Below, one piece after another: positions 17,824-27,841 of a stretch of 64,000 bases of DNA (its first letter is position 1; every line of letters begins with the position of its first letter). The stretch comes from Pseudomonas sp. 102515 (GTDB taxonomy: Bacteria > Pseudomonadota > Gammaproteobacteria > Pseudomonadales > Pseudomonadaceae). The position numbers and the translations under genes were made by a program. The notes under the pieces are model-generated. The model saw only the letters and a list, made by a program, of their open reading frames with translations. It was not told where the DNA came from and did no database searches. The stretch is taken from positions 372,001 through 436,000 of the forward strand of contig NZ_JAVHTY010000001.1 of assembly GCF_031085165.1 (NCBI RefSeq), written 5' to 3'.

Positions 17824-18042
17824 ATGAAGCTCCTGCCTACCCTTGCCCTGTCTGCTCTGCTGCTCGGCGCCAGCCAAGTCACCTTCGCCGCCGGTTGCGT
17901 CAAGGGCGCCGTGGTCGGCGGCGCCGCGGGCCATGTCGCCGGTGGTCACGGCGTTGCCGGCGCCGCCGCGGGCTGCGCCATCGGGCACCACGAGGCCAAC
18001 AAGAAGGCCAAGGAAGAACAGCAGAACGCACCCAAGCAATAG
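17824..18042 (+). CDS. small exported Gly/Ala/His-rich protein, paralogue 2
   Basis: A 72-residue protein closely similar to the one at 16343. The signal peptide is MKLLPTLALSALLLGASQVT, with cleavage near FAA-GC. The mature part reads GCVKGAVVGGAAGHVAGGHG then AAAGCAIGHHEANKKAKEEQQ. The cysteines, the G-H pairs and the acidic/basic tail match paralogue 1. The ATG at 17824 has GAGAGG eleven bases upstream. The two genes probably arose by local duplication, and the xylanase gene now separates them. Confidence 0.75.
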   Translation: MKLLPTLALSALLLGASQVTFAAGCVKGAVVGGAAGHVAGGHGVAGAAAGCAIGHHEANKKAKEEQQNAPKQ

Positions 18043-18048
18043 TCGCGA

Positions 18049-18072
18049 GGCTCCGCCAGGACTGGCGGGGCC
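18049..18072 (+). terminator. hairpin after small protein gene 2
   Basis: GGCTCCGCCA-GGAC-TGGCGGGGCC forms a 10-bp stem (one G-U pair) seven bases after the stop. The following CGATTTAAC is a poor U tract, so termination is possible rather than certain. Confidence 0.45.
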
Positions 18073-18180
18073 GATTTAACGCTTTCTTTACGCCCCACCA
18101 CCGCTCCCCGCCTCGCTTCTTTACGCCCCTCCTCCCGACAATTTCTCCACGCGGCAACTGCCGTCTCTGGAGAACTCGTG

Positions 18181-18270
18181 ATGACCCCCTGGAATCTTCT
18201 GGCCCTGCTCCTGGCACTGGGTCTGTTCGTCTATCTGCTGGCGGCGCTGTTGCGCGCCGGCCGCTCCTAG
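18181..18270 (+). CDS. kdpF: KdpF, small subunit of the K+-transporting ATPase
   Basis: A 29-residue single-span membrane peptide, MTPWNLLALLLALGLFVYLL and then AALLRAGRS, directly upstream of kdpA. KdpF is a lipid-like stabiliser of the KdpABC complex. Its size, its one transmembrane helix and its place as first gene of the kdp operon identify it. The kdpA ATG follows after nine bases that include GGGAGG. Confidence 0.88.
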   Translation: MTPWNLLALLLALGLFVYLLAALLRAGRS

Positions 18271-18279
18271 GGAGGCGGC

Positions 18280-19977
18280 ATGGACAGCCAAGCCGCGTTC
18301 CTGATCCTGGCCTTCCTGGCCCTGACCTTTCTTCCCGCGCCCTTCCTGGGGCGTTATTTCTACCGCGCACTGGAAGGCGAGCGGACCTGGCTGACCTTCG
18401 TCGGCGGGCCCCTGGAGCGCCTGACCCTCAAGGCGGTGGGCACCGATGGCCGCGGCCAGGACTGGCGCACCTATGCCATCGCCCTGGTGCTGTTCAATGG
18501 GCTGGGAATCGCGCTGCTGTTCGCCATCCTCGTGCTGCAGGGCGGTCTGCCGTTGAATCCGCAGCATCTGCCCGGGCTGGAATGGACCCTGGCGCTGAAC
18601 ACCGCCATCAGTTTCGTCACCAACACCAACTGGCAGGCCTACAGTGGCGAAGCCTCGCTGAGCTACTTCAGCCAGATGGTCGGCCTCGGTGTGCAGAACT
18701 TCGTCAGCGCCGCAGTAGGTGTGGCCGTGCTCGCGGCCCTGGCTCGCGGCATCACCCGCCGCAGCGCCCAGGCCATCGGCAACTTCTGGGTCGATCTGTT
18801 TCGCGCCACCTTCTATGTGCTGCTGCCGCTGTGCCTGCCCCTGGCGCTGCTGCTGATCTGGCAGGGTGTGCCCCAGACGTTCGCCGCCCATGTCGATGCC
18901 ACCACCCTGCAGGGCGCCAGCCAGACCCTGCCGCTGGGCCCGGCCGCCAGCCAGATCGCGATCAAGCAGCTGGGCACCAACGGCGGTGGCTTCTTTGGCG
19001 TCAACTCGGCGCACCCCTTCGAGAACCCCACGGCGCTGAGCGATCTGCTGGAGTTGTCGGCGATCCTCATGATTCCGGCGGCCCTGGTGTTCAGCTTCGG
19101 CCACTACGTCAAGGATCGGCGGCAGAGCTGGGCGATCTTCGCCGCCATGTTCGGCCTGCTGGTGATCGGTGGCGCCGTGGCCATCGGCGCCCAGAACCAC
19201 GCCGACCCCGCGCTGGCCGGCCTGGCGATCACCCAGGGGGCTTCCCTGGAAGGTCTGGAGACCCGCTTCGGCGGTACCGCGTCGGCGCTCTGGGCGACGG
19301 TGACCACCGCCGCCTCCAATGGCTCGGTGAATGCCATGCATGACAGCCTGGCGCCCCTGACCGGCCTGATCGCGCTGTTCAACATGATGCTGGGCGAAGT
19401 GATCTTCGGCGGCGTCGGCGCCGGCCTCTACGGCATGTTGCTCAACGTGCTGATCGCCGTCTTCATCGCCGGCCTCATGGTCGGCCGCACGCCGGAGTAC
19501 CTGGGCAAGAAACTGGAAGCGCCCGAGGTGCGGCTGCTGGTGGCGACCCTGCTGGTCATGCCGCTGGGCGTGCTGGTGCTGGGCGCCATCGCCGCCAGCG
19601 TCCCGGCCGGCGTCGCCGGGATCGCCGCCACGGGTCCCCATGGCTTCAGCCAGCTGCTCTATGCCTATACCTCGGCCACGGCCAACAACGGCTCGGCCTT
19701 TGGCGGCTTCAGCGCCAATACGCCCTTCCACAACCTGATGCTGAGCCTGGCCCTGCTGATCGGTCGCTTCGGCTACATCCTGCCGGTCCTGGCCATCGCC
19801 GGCAGCCTGGCCGCCAAGCGGCCCGTGCCGCTCGGCCCCAACAGCTTCCCCACCCACGGCCCGCTGTTCGTCACCCTGCTGGTGATCACCCTGCTGCTGG
19901 TGGGTGGCCTGACCTTCCTGCCGACGCTCGCCCTGGGGCCGATCGCCGACCATCTGCAACTGTTCGGAGTCCGCTGA
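18280..19977 (+). CDS. kdpA: KdpA, K+-binding channel-like subunit
   Basis: KdpA is the potassium-selective, superfamily-of-K+-transporter subunit of the high-affinity Kdp ATPase. The 565-residue protein has about ten membrane segments and four degenerate selectivity loops: [43 protein letters not shown] and [15 protein letters not shown]. These carry the conserved glycines that line the filter. It follows kdpF after 9 bp and ends 1 bp before kdpB, which indicates tight translational coupling. Confidence 0.97.
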   Translation: MDSQAAFLILAFLALTFLPAPFLGRYFYRALEGERTWLTFVGGPLERLTLKAVGTDGRGQDWRTYAIALVLFNGLGIALLFAILVLQGGLPLNPQHLPGLEWTLALNTAISFVTNTNWQAYSGEASLSYFSQMVGLGVQNFVSAAVGVAVLAALARGITRRSAQAIGNFWVDLFRATFYVLLPLCLPLALLLIWQGVPQTFAAHVDATTLQGASQTLPLGPAASQIAIKQLGTNGGGFFGVNSAHPFENPTALSDLLELSAILMIPAALVFSFGHYVKDRRQSWAIFAAMFGLLVIGGAVAIGAQNHADPALAGLAITQGASLEGLETRFGGTASALWATVTTAASNGSVNAMHDSLAPLTGLIALFNMMLGEVIFGGVGAGLYGMLLNVLIAVFIAGLMVGRTPEYLGKKLEAPEVRLLVATLLVMPLGVLVLGAIAASVPAGVAGIAATGPHGFSQLLYAYTSATANNGSAFGGFSANTPFHNLMLSLALLIGRFGYILPVLAIAGSLAAKRPVPLGPNSFPTHGPLFVTLLVITLLLVGGLTFLPTLALGPIADHLQLFGVR

Positions 19978-19978
19978 A

Positions 19979-22009
19979 ATGGATGCCCAGACCCACACCC
20001 TGCCCACTCCCACCCCTGGCACCCTGTGGCGCCAGGCGCTGCGGCAGGCCTTCGTCAAGCTCGACCCGCGTCAGCAGATCCGCTCGCCGGTGATGTTCGT
20101 GGTGGAGGTCACCGCACTGTTCTCCACCCTGCTGTGCCTGGCACCCAGCAATGGCGTGAGCACCGGGGTGGCGGTGCAGATCACCCTCTGGCTGTGGTTC
20201 ACCCTGCTGTTCGCCAACTTCGCCGAAGCCCTCGCCGAGGGGCGCGGCAAGGCCCGCGCCGACAGCCTCAAGGGCATCGGCCAGAACCTGGCCGCGCGCC
20301 TGGAGGAAAACGGCGAGCAGCGCATGGTGCCGGCCAGCTCCCTGCGCAAGGGCCAGATCGTGCGGGTGGAAGCCGGCGAGCTGATCCCCGGTGACGGCGA
20401 GATCATCGAAGGCGTGGCCGCGGTCAACGAGGCGGCCATCACCGGGGAATCGGCGCCGGTGATCCGCGAATCCGGCGGCGATCGCTCGGCGGTGACCGGC
20501 AACACCCGGGTGGTGTCGGACTGGATCCGGGTGCGCATCACCGCCAACCCCGGCGAATCGACGCTGGACCGGATGATCGTCCTGGTGGAGGGCGCCAAGC
20601 GCCAGAAGACCCCCAACGAGGTCGCCCTGGACATCCTGCTGATCGGCCTCACGCTGATCTTCCTGCTGGTGGTGGTGACCCTGCAGCCCTTCGCCGTCCT
20701 GGCCGGTGGCGAGCTGCCGCTGCTGTTCCTTGTGGCGCTGCTGGTGACCCTGATCCCCACCACCATCGGCGGCCTGCTCTCGGCCATCGGCATCGCCGGC
20801 ATGGATCGCCTGGTACGGCTGAACGTGATCGCCACCTCGGGGCGCGCCGTGGAGGCCGCCGGTGACGTCCATACCCTGCTGCTGGACAAGACCGGCACCA
20901 TCACCTTCGGCAACCGCCGCTGCAGTGCCCTGTACGCGGCCCAGGGCATCACCCCCAAGGCCCTGGCCGAGGGCGCCCTCTATGCCTCGCTCGCCGACGA
21001 GACCCCGGAAGGCCGTTCGGTGGTGGAATACCTGCGCAACCTGCACCCACTGGAAGAGCCGCCACGCGCCCAGGTCATAGCCATTCCCTTCAGCGCCGAG
21101 ACGCGCCTGTCGGGCATCGACTGGCAGGGCCGCGAGTATCGCAAGGGTGCGGTGGACGCCGTGCTGATGTTTCTCGGCCAGACCCGCGCCGACCTGCCCG
21201 AGGTGCTGGCCCGGGAGATCGAGACCATCGCCAGGAGTGGCGGCACCCCGCTGCTGGTCTGCGGCGAAGGCCGGTTGCTGGGTGCCATCCACCTCAAGGA
21301 CGTGGTCAAGCCGGGCATTCGCGAGCGCTTCGCCGAACTGCGCACCCTGGGCATCCGCACCGTGATGGTGACCGGTGACAACCCCCTGACCGCCACCGCC
21401 ATCGCGGCCGAGGCCGGGGTGGACGACGTCATCGCCGAAGCCACCCCGGAAAAGAAGCTGGAGCGCATCCGCAGCGAACAGGCCGAAGGCAAGCTGGTGG
21501 CCATGTGCGGCGACGGCGCCAACGACGCCCCGGCCCTGGCCCAGGCCGATGTCGGCATGGCGATGAACGACGGCACCCAGGCCGCCCGCGAGGCCGCCAA
21601 CCTGGTGGACCTGGATTCGGACCCCACCAAGCTGCTCGACGTGGTGCAGGTGGGCAAGGAGCTGCTGGTGACCCGCGGCGCCCTGACCACCTTCTCGGTG
21701 GCCAACGACGTGGCCAAGTACTTCGCCATCCTGCCCGCGCTGTTCGCCGGCATCTATCCGCAGCTGAACGTGCTCAACGTGATGCACCTGGCCAGTTCGC
21801 AGAGCGCCATCCTGTCGGCCATCGTGTTCAACGCCCTGATCATCGTCGCGCTGATTCCCCTGGCGCTGCGCGGGGTCCGGGTCAAGGCCGCCAGCGCCGC
21901 CGCCCTGTTGCGTCGCAACCTGCTGATCTATGGGCTGGGCGGCATCGTCGTGCCCTTCGTCGGCATCAAAGCTATCGACCTGGCGCTCGGCGCCCTGGGT
22001 CTGGTCTGA
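19979..22009 (+). CDS. kdpB: KdpB, P-type ATPase subunit
   Basis: KdpB is the type IA P-type ATPase that powers K+ uptake by KdpFABC. Of 676 residues, the actuator domain carries AITGESAPV, and the phosphorylation site is Asp303 in [11 protein letters not shown]. The nucleotide-binding domain follows and the hinge motif is [20 protein letters not shown]. The N-terminal and C-terminal membrane helices are present. The length is normal and no motif is broken. kdpC starts 10 bp after its stop, with GAGGAG between. Confidence 0.97.
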   Translation: MDAQTHTLPTPTPGTLWRQALRQAFVKLDPRQQIRSPVMFVVEVTALFSTLLCLAPSNGVSTGVAVQITLWLWFTLLFANFAEALAEGRGKARADSLKGIGQNLAARLEENGEQRMVPASSLRKGQIVRVEAGELIPGDGEIIEGVAAVNEAAITGESAPVIRESGGDRSAVTGNTRVVSDWIRVRITANPGESTLDRMIVLVEGAKRQKTPNEVALDILLIGLTLIFLLVVVTLQPFAVLAGGELPLLFLVALLVTLIPTTIGGLLSAIGIAGMDRLVRLNVIATSGRAVEAAGDVHTLLLDKTGTITFGNRRCSALYAAQGITPKALAEGALYASLADETPEGRSVVEYLRNLHPLEEPPRAQVIAIPFSAETRLSGIDWQGREYRKGAVDAVLMFLGQTRADLPEVLAREIETIARSGGTPLLVCGEGRLLGAIHLKDVVKPGIRERFAELRTLGIRTVMVTGDNPLTATAIAAEAGVDDVIAEATPEKKLERIRSEQAEGKLVAMCGDGANDAPALAQADVGMAMNDGTQAAREAANLVDLDSDPTKLLDVVQVGKELLVTRGALTTFSVANDVAKYFAILPALFAGIYPQLNVLNVMHLASSQSAILSAIVFNALIIVALIPLALRGVRVKAASAAALLRRNLLIYGLGGIVVPFVGIKAIDLALGALGLV

Positions 22010-22019
22010 GGAGACCGCC

Positions 22020-22571
22020 ATGCTCATGCAATTGCGTTCCGCCCTGCTGATGCTCCTGCTGCTCAGCGCCCTGACCGGGGGCGCCTACCCCCTGCTGGTG
22101 ACGGTGCTCGGCCAGGTGCTGTTCGCCGATCAGGCCGGCGGCAGCCTGCTCCAGCGTGCCGACGGCAGCGTCCTCGGCTCGCGCCTGATCGCCCAGAAAT
22201 TCAGCGGCCCCGAGTGGTTCCAGCCGCGCCCCTCGGCCGGCGACTACGCCACCGTCTCCAGCAGCGCCAGCAACCTGGCGCAGTCGGCGCCGGGGCTGCG
22301 CGAGCGGATCGAGAAGGCGCTGCCCGACGCCCAGGTGGCCGGTCAGGGCCCGGTGCCCCAGGAATTGGTGACCACCTCCGCCAGCGGCCTCGACCCTGAC
22401 CTCACCCCGGCCGGTGCCCGCTACCAGATCGCCCGCGTCGCCGCCGCACGCGGCCTGGCACCGGAGCGTCTGGAAGCCCTGGTGAGCGAGCAGACGCGCA
22501 CCTCGCGCTTCGGCCCGGCAACGGTTAATGTCCTGCTTCTCAATCTGGCCCTGGCGGAACTGGCTCCATGA
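22020..22571 (+). CDS. kdpC: KdpC, chaperone-like subunit
   Basis: KdpC increases the ATP affinity of KdpB. The 183-residue protein has one N-terminal transmembrane helix ([20 protein letters not shown]) and a periplasmic domain. Signatures are [16 protein letters not shown], the [10 protein letters not shown] block and the C-terminal [19 protein letters not shown] motif. The ATG at 22020 follows GAGGAGACC. Its stop overlaps the kdpD start by four bases (ATGA). Confidence 0.96.
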   Translation: MLMQLRSALLMLLLLSALTGGAYPLLVTVLGQVLFADQAGGSLLQRADGSVLGSRLIAQKFSGPEWFQPRPSAGDYATVSSSASNLAQSAPGLRERIEKALPDAQVAGQGPVPQELVTTSASGLDPDLTPAGARYQIARVAAARGLAPERLEALVSEQTRTSRFGPATVNVLLLNLALAELAP

Positions 22572-25198
22572 CCGACAGCACCGGGCGCGCCGAAGCGCTG
22601 CTCGCCGAACACCGCGAAGGCCGTGGGCGCCTCAAGGTCTTCCTGGGAGCGGCGCCTGGCGTAGGCAAGACCTATGCCATGCTGCAGGCGGCCCAGACCG
22701 CCCTGCGCCAGGGCCGCCGGGTACGCGCGGGGATCGTCGAGACCCATGGGCGGCGGGAGACCGCCGCCCTCCTCGCCGGCCTGCCGCAGCAACCGCTGCG
22801 GCGGGTCGAGCACCGCGGCCTCAAGCTCAGCGAACTGGATCTGGAAGGCCTGCTGGCCGATCCGCCGGAACTGGTGCTGGTCGACGAACTGGCCCACAGC
22901 AATGCCCCCGGCAGTCGCCATGCCAAGCGCTGGCAGGACGTCGCGGACCTGCTCGCCGCCGGCCTGAACGTCTACACCACGGTCAACGTCCAGCACCTGG
23001 AAAGCCTCAACGACGAGGTGCGCGACATCACCGGCGTCCAGGTGCGCGAGACCGTGCCCGACCAGGTGCTGCTCGACGCCGATGACCTGGTGCTCATCGA
23101 TCTGCCGCCCCGGGAACTGCTGGAGCGCCTGCGCGAGGGCAAGGTCTATGTGCCCGAGCAGGCGCGCGCGGCCATCGATGCCTTTTTCAGCCAGACCAAC
23201 CTCACCGCCCTGCGCGAGCTGGCCATGCGCACCGCCGCCGTCCAGGTGGATTCGGCGCTCGCCCTGAGATACCGCCAGCAGGGCCAGGCCGCGCCGCCGC
23301 TGCTGGGCCGCCTGATCGTCGGCGCCGGTACCGCGCCGTCGGCGGAGCGCCTGGTACGCCATGCCAGCCGCCTGGCCGATCAACGCCACCTGCCCTGGAC
23401 CCTGGTCCACGTCGACACCGGCCAGCCGTTGGACGATGCCGCCCGCGCCAACCTGCAAGCCAGCCAGCGCCTGGCCGAGCGCCTGGGCGGTGAGGTGCTG
23501 ACCCTGCGCGACAGCGATCCGGCCCGCGCCCTGGTCCGCCATGCCCGCGACCAGCGCGCCAGCGTGCTGCTGATCGGCCGCGGCCGCCCGCGCGGCTTCA
23601 GTCTGCGGCGCCGCCTGGCCAGTCGCCTGCTGCGCCTGGCCCAGGGGCTGGAAATCGCCATCCTCGATCTGGATCGCGACGCGCCGCCCGCTGCCCGGCC
23701 GCGTCGGGCGATCAGGCCCGGCCCCTATGGCGCCGCCGTCCTGGCGACCGCCGTGGCCGCGGCCATCGCCGAGGGCCTGTCCGGACTGCTGGAACTGCCC
23801 AATATCTCGCTGATCTTTCTCGCCGCCGTCCTGCTGGTGGCGGTACGCAGCAGTCGCGGCCCGGCGTTGTTCTGCGCCCTGCTGGGCTTTCTAGCCTACG
23901 ATTTCCTGTTCATTCCGCCGGCCTTCTCACTGACCATCAACCGCGAGCAGGACGTCCTCACCCTGGCCTTCTTCCTGCTGATGGCCCTGCTCACCGGCGA
24001 TTTGGCCGCTCGCCAGCGGCGCCAGCTGCAGGCGCTGCGTCGGACCCAGCGCGAGACCCTGGCGCTGCTGGACTTCACCCGCCAGCTGAGCGCCGCCAGC
24101 GATCGCCAGGCGGTGGTCAGCGTCACCCTCAAGCAACTGGGCGACGCGACGCGCCACGTCTGCCTGCTGTTGCCGGAAAAGGGTGGCCGGCTGGTGACCC
24201 AACCGGGCGATCTCATGCTGGCCGACAGCGAACGCATCGCCGCCGAATGGGCCTGGAAGCAGGAAAAGCCGGCCGGGTGCGGCACCGATACCCTGCCCTC
24301 CGGTGGCTGGTGGTGGTGGCCCCTGCTGAGCGAGAGCGGCAGCCTGGCCGTGCTGGGCGTACGGCGTGACGATGCCCAGCCCCTGGACCACGCCGTACGT
24401 CGCCAGGTGGCCAGCCTGGCGCAGCCGCTGGCCCAGGCCCTGGCGCGGGTGCGCCTCAGCGAGGATCTCGAAGCCGCGCGCCTGCACGGCGAGACCGAAC
24501 AGCTGCGCAGCGCCCTCCTCGCCTCGGTGTCCCACGACCTGCGCACGCCACTGACGGTGATGCGCGGCTCCATCGATGCCCTGGCGACCCTGGGCGAGGC
24601 CATTCCCGCCGGCGATCGCCAGGAGTTGCTGGAAGCCACCCGCCAAGAGGCCGAACGCCTCGATCGCTATATCCAGAATCTGCTGGACATGACCCGCCTC
24701 GGCCACGGCAGCCTGCAGCTGGCGCGGGACTGGGTCGACCCCGGCGACATCCTGGCCAGCGCCCTGCAGCGCCTGCAGCCGCTGCTGAGCGGATTGCAGG
24801 TGGCCACCCGGATCGAGCCGGGCCTGCCCTTGCTCTGGGTTCATCCGGCGCTGATCGAACAGGCGCTGGTCAACGTGCTGGAGAATGCCATCCGCTTCTC
24901 CGCACCCGGCGGGCGGCTGGAGATCAGCCTGCGGCGCCAGGGCACTGAACTGCAGATGGCCGTGGCCGACGAAGGCCCGGGCATTCCGCCCGAGGACCGC
25001 ACGCGGATCTTCGACATGTTCTATACCGCCGCCCGCGGCGATCGGGGCGGCCAGGGGACCGGTCTGGGTCTGGCGATCTGCCAGGGCATGGTCGGCGCCC
25101 ATGGCGGACGGGTCAGCGTGGAAGACGGCCTGGACGGTCGCGGCACCACGATGCGCATGCACCTGCCACTGCCCGTGCCGCCGGTGGAACAAGGCTGA
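22568..25198 (+). CDS. kdpD: KdpD, K+-sensing histidine kinase
   Basis: KdpD responds to low K+ and osmotic stress and phosphorylates KdpE. In 876 residues the order is: KdpD domain with the Walker A motif [13 protein letters not shown] (about residues 29-41), a Usp-like domain (about 250-375), four closely packed membrane helices (DUF4118, about 390-480), a GAF-like region, HisKA with His656 in [10 protein letters not shown], and HATPase with [16 protein letters not shown] and [10 protein letters not shown]. It overlaps kdpC by 4 bp. Its partner kdpE does not follow directly: a 141-bp palindromic element lies between them. Confidence 0.96.
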   Translation: MTDSTGRAEALLAEHREGRGRLKVFLGAAPGVGKTYAMLQAAQTALRQGRRVRAGIVETHGRRETAALLAGLPQQPLRRVEHRGLKLSELDLEGLLADPPELVLVDELAHSNAPGSRHAKRWQDVADLLAAGLNVYTTVNVQHLESLNDEVRDITGVQVRETVPDQVLLDADDLVLIDLPPRELLERLREGKVYVPEQARAAIDAFFSQTNLTALRELAMRTAAVQVDSALALRYRQQGQAAPPLLGRLIVGAGTAPSAERLVRHASRLADQRHLPWTLVHVDTGQPLDDAARANLQASQRLAERLGGEVLTLRDSDPARALVRHARDQRASVLLIGRGRPRGFSLRRRLASRLLRLAQGLEIAILDLDRDAPPAARPRRAIRPGPYGAAVLATAVAAAIAEGLSGLLELPNISLIFLAAVLLVAVRSSRGPALFCALLGFLAYDFLFIPPAFSLTINREQDVLTLAFFLLMALLTGDLAARQRRQLQALRRTQRETLALLDFTRQLSAASDRQAVVSVTLKQLGDATRHVCLLLPEKGGRLVTQPGDLMLADSERIAAEWAWKQEKPAGCGTDTLPSGGWWWWPLLSESGSLAVLGVRRDDAQPLDHAVRRQVASLAQPLAQALARVRLSEDLEAARLHGETEQLRSALLASVSHDLRTPLTVMRGSIDALATLGEAIPAGDRQELLEATRQEAERLDRYIQNLLDMTRLGHGSLQLARDWVDPGDILASALQRLQPLLSGLQVATRIEPGLPLLWVHPALIEQALVNVLENAIRFSAPGGRLEISLRRQGTELQMAVADEGPGIPPEDRTRIFDMFYTAARGDRGGQGTGLGLAICQGMVGAHGGRVSVEDGLDGRGTTMRMHLPLPVPPVEQG

Positions 25199-25222
25199 AT
25201 CACCCGGCGGTCGCAGCGGCCA

Positions 25223-25363
25223 AGAGCCTGTTCAAGGCTCGCGAGCTAGAGCCAAATAAGCCGAAAATGGTTGAGGAAGCGGAGTCTTCAGGTAGTAAAT
25301 GAGCATTCCGAAGCCATTTTCAACGCCGTTTGGCCGACACGCAGCAGCCTTTGAACAGGCTCT
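25223..25363. repeat. imperfect palindromic intergenic element, copy B
   Basis: Outer arms are 25223-25239 (AGAGCCTGTTCAAGGCT) and 25345-25363 (ending TTTGAACAGGCTCT). The inner stem pairs 25263-25272 (GAAAATGGTT) with 25312-25321 (AGCCATTTTC), one G-U. The 39-nt core at 25273-25311 has the same first 13 (GAGGAAGCGGAGT) and last 16 bases (TAAATGAGCATTCCGA) as copy A at 5117-5155. Both arms differ from copy A while staying complementary. It sits between kdpD and kdpE. Confidence 0.82.
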
Positions 25364-25396
25364 ACGATGACGCCCTCTTGTGTGGAACCCCCTCAG

Positions 25397-26086
25397 ATGC
25401 CCGCTCACGTCCTCGTCATCGACGATGAACCCCAGATCCGCAAGTTCCTGCGCATCAGCCTCGCGGCCCAAGGCTACCAGGTCAGCGAAGCCGCCACCGG
25501 CGCCGAAGGCCTGGCCCAGGCGGCGCTGGGCCAGCCGGACCTGGTCATCCTCGACCTGGGCCTGCCCGATCGCGACGGCCAGGCAGTACTGGTGGACCTG
25601 CGCGAATGGTCCGCCGTACCGGTGCTGGTGCTGTCGGTGCGAGCGGACGAGCGCGAGAAGGTCCGCGCCCTGGATGCCGGCGCCAACGACTACGTGACCA
25701 AGCCCTTCGGTATCCAGGAATTTCTGGCCCGCAGTCGCGCCCTGCTGCGGCAGACCCCGGCCACGGCGACCCAGCAGGTCGCGGCGCTGGAGGTTGGCGA
25801 TCTGAAGGTGGATTTCGCCTATCGTCGGGTCCTTCTGGGCAGCAGCGAAGTGGCCCTGACCCGCAAGGAATACGCCGTGCTGGCCACCCTCGCCCACCAT
25901 CCGGGACGGGTGGTGACCCAGCGGCAATTGCTGATCGATATCTGGGGCCCGACCCATGCGCAGGACAGTCATTATCTGCGCATCGTGATTGGCCATCTCC
26001 GGCAGAAGTTGGCGGACGATCCGCTGGCGCCGCGCTATGTCGTCACGGAACCCGGCGTGGGTTATCGCTTGCGCGTCGAAGGTTAG
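25397..26086 (+). CDS. kdpE: KdpE, OmpR-type response regulator of kdp
   Basis: KdpE activates kdpFABC when phosphorylated by KdpD. The 229-residue protein has a receiver domain with acidic pocket D9-D10, phosphoacceptor Asp53 in LVILDLGLPDRDG and Lys in NDYVTKPFG. A winged-helix DNA-binding domain follows, with LTRKEYAVLATLAHHPGRVV and YLRIVIGHLRQKL. The ATG at 25397 (MPAHVLVIDDEP) matches family starts and has GGAA upstream; an in-frame ATG at 25367 adds ten unlikely residues. It lies 198 bp from kdpD, instead of overlapping as in most kdp operons, because of the inserted repeat. It may have its own promoter or depend on read-through. Confidence 0.95.
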   Translation: MPAHVLVIDDEPQIRKFLRISLAAQGYQVSEAATGAEGLAQAALGQPDLVILDLGLPDRDGQAVLVDLREWSAVPVLVLSVRADEREKVRALDAGANDYVTKPFGIQEFLARSRALLRQTPATATQQVAALEVGDLKVDFAYRRVLLGSSEVALTRKEYAVLATLAHHPGRVVTQRQLLIDIWGPTHAQDSHYLRIVIGHLRQKLADDPLAPRYVVTEPGVGYRLRVEG

Positions 26087-26389
26087 CCGTCCTGGGCTGA
26101 ATGCTGCTCGCCCAGTGCGGAAATAAGCCGTCTTCCCCGTTATCACCCGTCCATGACCGTCGGCATAAGTATGGCTGGCATTGGCCTTATCTCATGAGCG
26201 CGCGGAAGGCTAAAGGATATGATGAATACGACGGTAGCCGCAGTTAGAAAGGCGCCGGGAAACAGATCGCCCCGCTATGGGCTTGAACGTAGCGTAATTG
26301 CGGGACGCGCTAACGTCGCAGCGGCGGGAAAAGGATTGCGGTCGGTAGGTCCGCCTTGCGCAGCCACCGACCGCAATTCGGGCAAGACG
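26087..26389. other. intergenic region between kdpE and mvaT (convergent)
   Basis: No gene is supported in these 303 bp. The part nearest mvaT holds its terminator hairpin (26336-26376). The remainder shows no clear repeat or RNA; an ORF on the plus strand from 26219 is the antisense shadow of mvaT. Confidence 0.6.
26336..26376 (-). terminator. terminator hairpin of mvaT
   Basis: TTGCGGTCGGT (26336-26346) and ACCGACCGCAA (26366-26376) are perfect 11-bp arms around a 19-base loop, 14 bases after the mvaT stop. On the minus strand the stem is followed by TCCTTTTCCCG, a moderate U-rich tail. Confidence 0.75.
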
Positions 26390-26764
26390 TTACTGCAGCC
26401 AGCCTTCCACGGTATCGGCGCCGTGTTCGGCTTTCCAGGCTTTGAGCAACTTGTGGTTGCCGCCCTTGGTTTCGATGACTTCGCCGGTCTTGGGATGCTG
26501 GTAACGCTTGGTGCTGCGCGGACGACGCTTGCCAGCCGGCTTTTCCGGATGTGGCGTCTGTGCCTTGTGCTTGGGGGCAGCGTTGGGATCCAGGATGCCG
26601 ATGATATCGCCCAGGTTCATGTGATATTCATCCATCAAGGCCTGGAGCTTACTTTCAAACTCGATTTCTTTCTGCAGGGAACTGTCTTGCTTGAGATCTT
26701 CGAGCAGTTGCAGTTGGGCACGAAGTTGCTCTTCGGCAGCACGGAATTCGGCGAGACGGGACAT
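26390..26764 (-). CDS. MvaT/MvaU-type H-NS family nucleoid protein
   Basis: A 124-residue xenogeneic silencer of the Pseudomonas MvaT family. The N-terminal coiled coil for dimerisation reads SRLAEFRAAEEQLRAQLQLL and then EDLKQDSSLQKEIEFESKLQ. After a Pro/Lys linker comes the AT-hook-like C-terminal domain with RRPRSTKRYQHPKTGEVIET and KGGNHKLLKAWKAEHG. MvaT-like proteins coat AT-rich, often horizontally acquired, DNA and repress it. MvaT and MvaU cannot be told apart with certainty here. The start at 26764 has AGGAG eight bases upstream. The 348 bp upstream is AT-richer than its neighbours, which would suit autoregulation. Confidence 0.92.
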   Translation of the reverse strand: MSRLAEFRAAEEQLRAQLQLLEDLKQDSSLQKEIEFESKLQALMDEYHMNLGDIIGILDPNAAPKHKAQTPHPEKPAGKRRPRSTKRYQHPKTGEVIETKGGNHKLLKAWKAEHGADTVEGWLQ

Positions 26765-27112
26765 GGGCACTCCTGGCGACAATCTGAAAAGGTTACTGGA
26801 AACTTCGCCCGCGGGCTAAAGTTGCACGCGAAGATAAAGGATTGATGCCCCGGATGCCAGTGACACGTAATCCTTTTGAAAAAATAGCGACCACTTCTTG
26901 CGACGGCAAGTTTGAATATTAAGAAAACCCTGAGCCAAGTCGGAGAATGCGCGCCAACCAGGTCTTGATAGCCATCTTTGCAAGTAACCTGGTAGTAACC
27001 GGATCCATCGAAGAAAAGCCGCTTAATACGAACCCTCAACTCAACTGCATAATCATGCAGAAGTTGGCAAAAATTGTAGGCTTAGACGCTGCGAAGCCCT
27101 CTGGCATGCACC
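26765..27112. other. 348-bp AT-richer region upstream of mvaT
   Basis: No coding region is supported. The stretch is clearly richer in A and T than the surrounding genes (for example around 26876-26930 and 27020-27080), typical of H-NS family promoter regions. It must contain the mvaT promoter, but no single -35/-10 pair stands out. Confidence 0.5.
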
Positions 27113-27688
27113 TCAGGCGGACGCATCCAGATCCAGCTGCGCCTCGGGCACGGGCTGCCAGTTGAACGTCCGCGCTATTACCCGCCGGTATTCGGTGTCT
27201 ATGGCCACTGGCGTCCGCCGGATATAGTCCCGCGCATGCGCCTGCCGCTCGTGGTCGAGTTTGCGCAGGTAGTCGAGTGCCTGTTCCGCCGTAGGCATGC
27301 GCTGATTGAGGCCGCCGCTGCGCGGCGGCAAGGCGGTCCAGACCACGGCGGAGACACCCTGTTCTGCCGCCCAGGCGGCGATTCGCCGCTGGAACGGCGA
27401 GTGCGGCCCCGTCGGCCAGCTGCCGATGCATTCGGGCTGTTCCCTTGGCACCCCCTCGCGCTCGCGCAAGGCTTCGCGCGCCTCTTCCAGGGTGTCGACC
27501 GCCAGATAGACCCAGAGCACCTGGACCTCGGGCACGCCTTCGCAGATGACCGTGGCCAGCTCGCCGCTGTCACCCTCCCGGGCGAATTCGATGGGCAACC
27601 AGGGTCCATCGGCGAACCAGTCCGAGGCGACCGGCAACTCCGCCGCCTTCCAGATCAGCGAACCCCAACCCAGACAGGCGATCTTCAT
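27113..27688 (-). CDS. unrecognised soluble protein, possibly gamma-glutamylcyclotransferase-like
   Basis: A 191-residue protein. It begins MKIACLGWGSLIWKAAELPV; a G-S-L near the N-terminus after a short beta strand recalls the YGSL loop of the gamma-glutamylcyclotransferase/AIG2 fold, but the rest does not confirm this. Later blocks are LPIEFAREGDSGELATVI, CIGSWPTGPHSPFQRRIA and ALDYLRKLDHERQAHARDYI. There is no signal peptide or membrane segment. The start at 27688 is chosen because the conserved-looking strand begins there; the frame is open 22 codons upstream. No operon partner gives a clue. Function unknown. Confidence 0.65.
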   Translation of the reverse strand: MKIACLGWGSLIWKAAELPVASDWFADGPWLPIEFAREGDSGELATVICEGVPEVQVLWVYLAVDTLEEAREALREREGVPREQPECIGSWPTGPHSPFQRRIAAWAAEQGVSAVVWTALPPRSGGLNQRMPTAEQALDYLRKLDHERQAHARDYIRRTPVAIDTEYRRVIARTFNWQPVPEAQLDLDASA

Positions 27689-27778
27689 GGCCACTCCCGC
27701 GCATCGATGATAGCCATTGGAGGCTAGCGAAGCGATGGGGTTTCCCGGCGGCAAGACTTGGCGACAAAATACAGGACG

Positions 27779-27803
27779 AAAAAAGCGGCCTCGAGGGCCG
27801 CTT
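27779..27803 (-). terminator. terminator downstream of tRNA-Asp
   Basis: On the minus strand AAGCGGCC-CTCGA-GGCCGCTT is followed by six T, a standard rho-independent terminator about 40 bases after the tRNA 3' end. Confidence 0.85.
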
Positions 27804-27810
27804 CTTTCGT

Positions 27811-27836
27811 CACCCGCGAGACAGAGCTCGCGGGTG
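27811..27836 (-). other. trailer hairpin 3' of tRNA-Asp
   Basis: CACCCGCGAG (27811-27820) and CTCGCGGGTG (27827-27836) form a perfect 10-bp stem with a 6-base loop, five bases from the mature tRNA end. Without a U tract it is more likely a 3' trailer structure for RNase processing than a terminator. Confidence 0.5.
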
Positions 27837-27841
27837 GTATG

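Noticed and set aside
18121-20058. Long antisense frames opposite kdpA and kdpB
   Set aside because: The plus-strand Kdp subunits are complete with all motifs; the antisense products are low-complexity.
25367-25396. Earlier kdpE start at 25367
   Set aside because: It adds ten residues before the receiver domain that relatives lack; the ATG at 25397 gives the usual N-terminus. It cannot be excluded fully.
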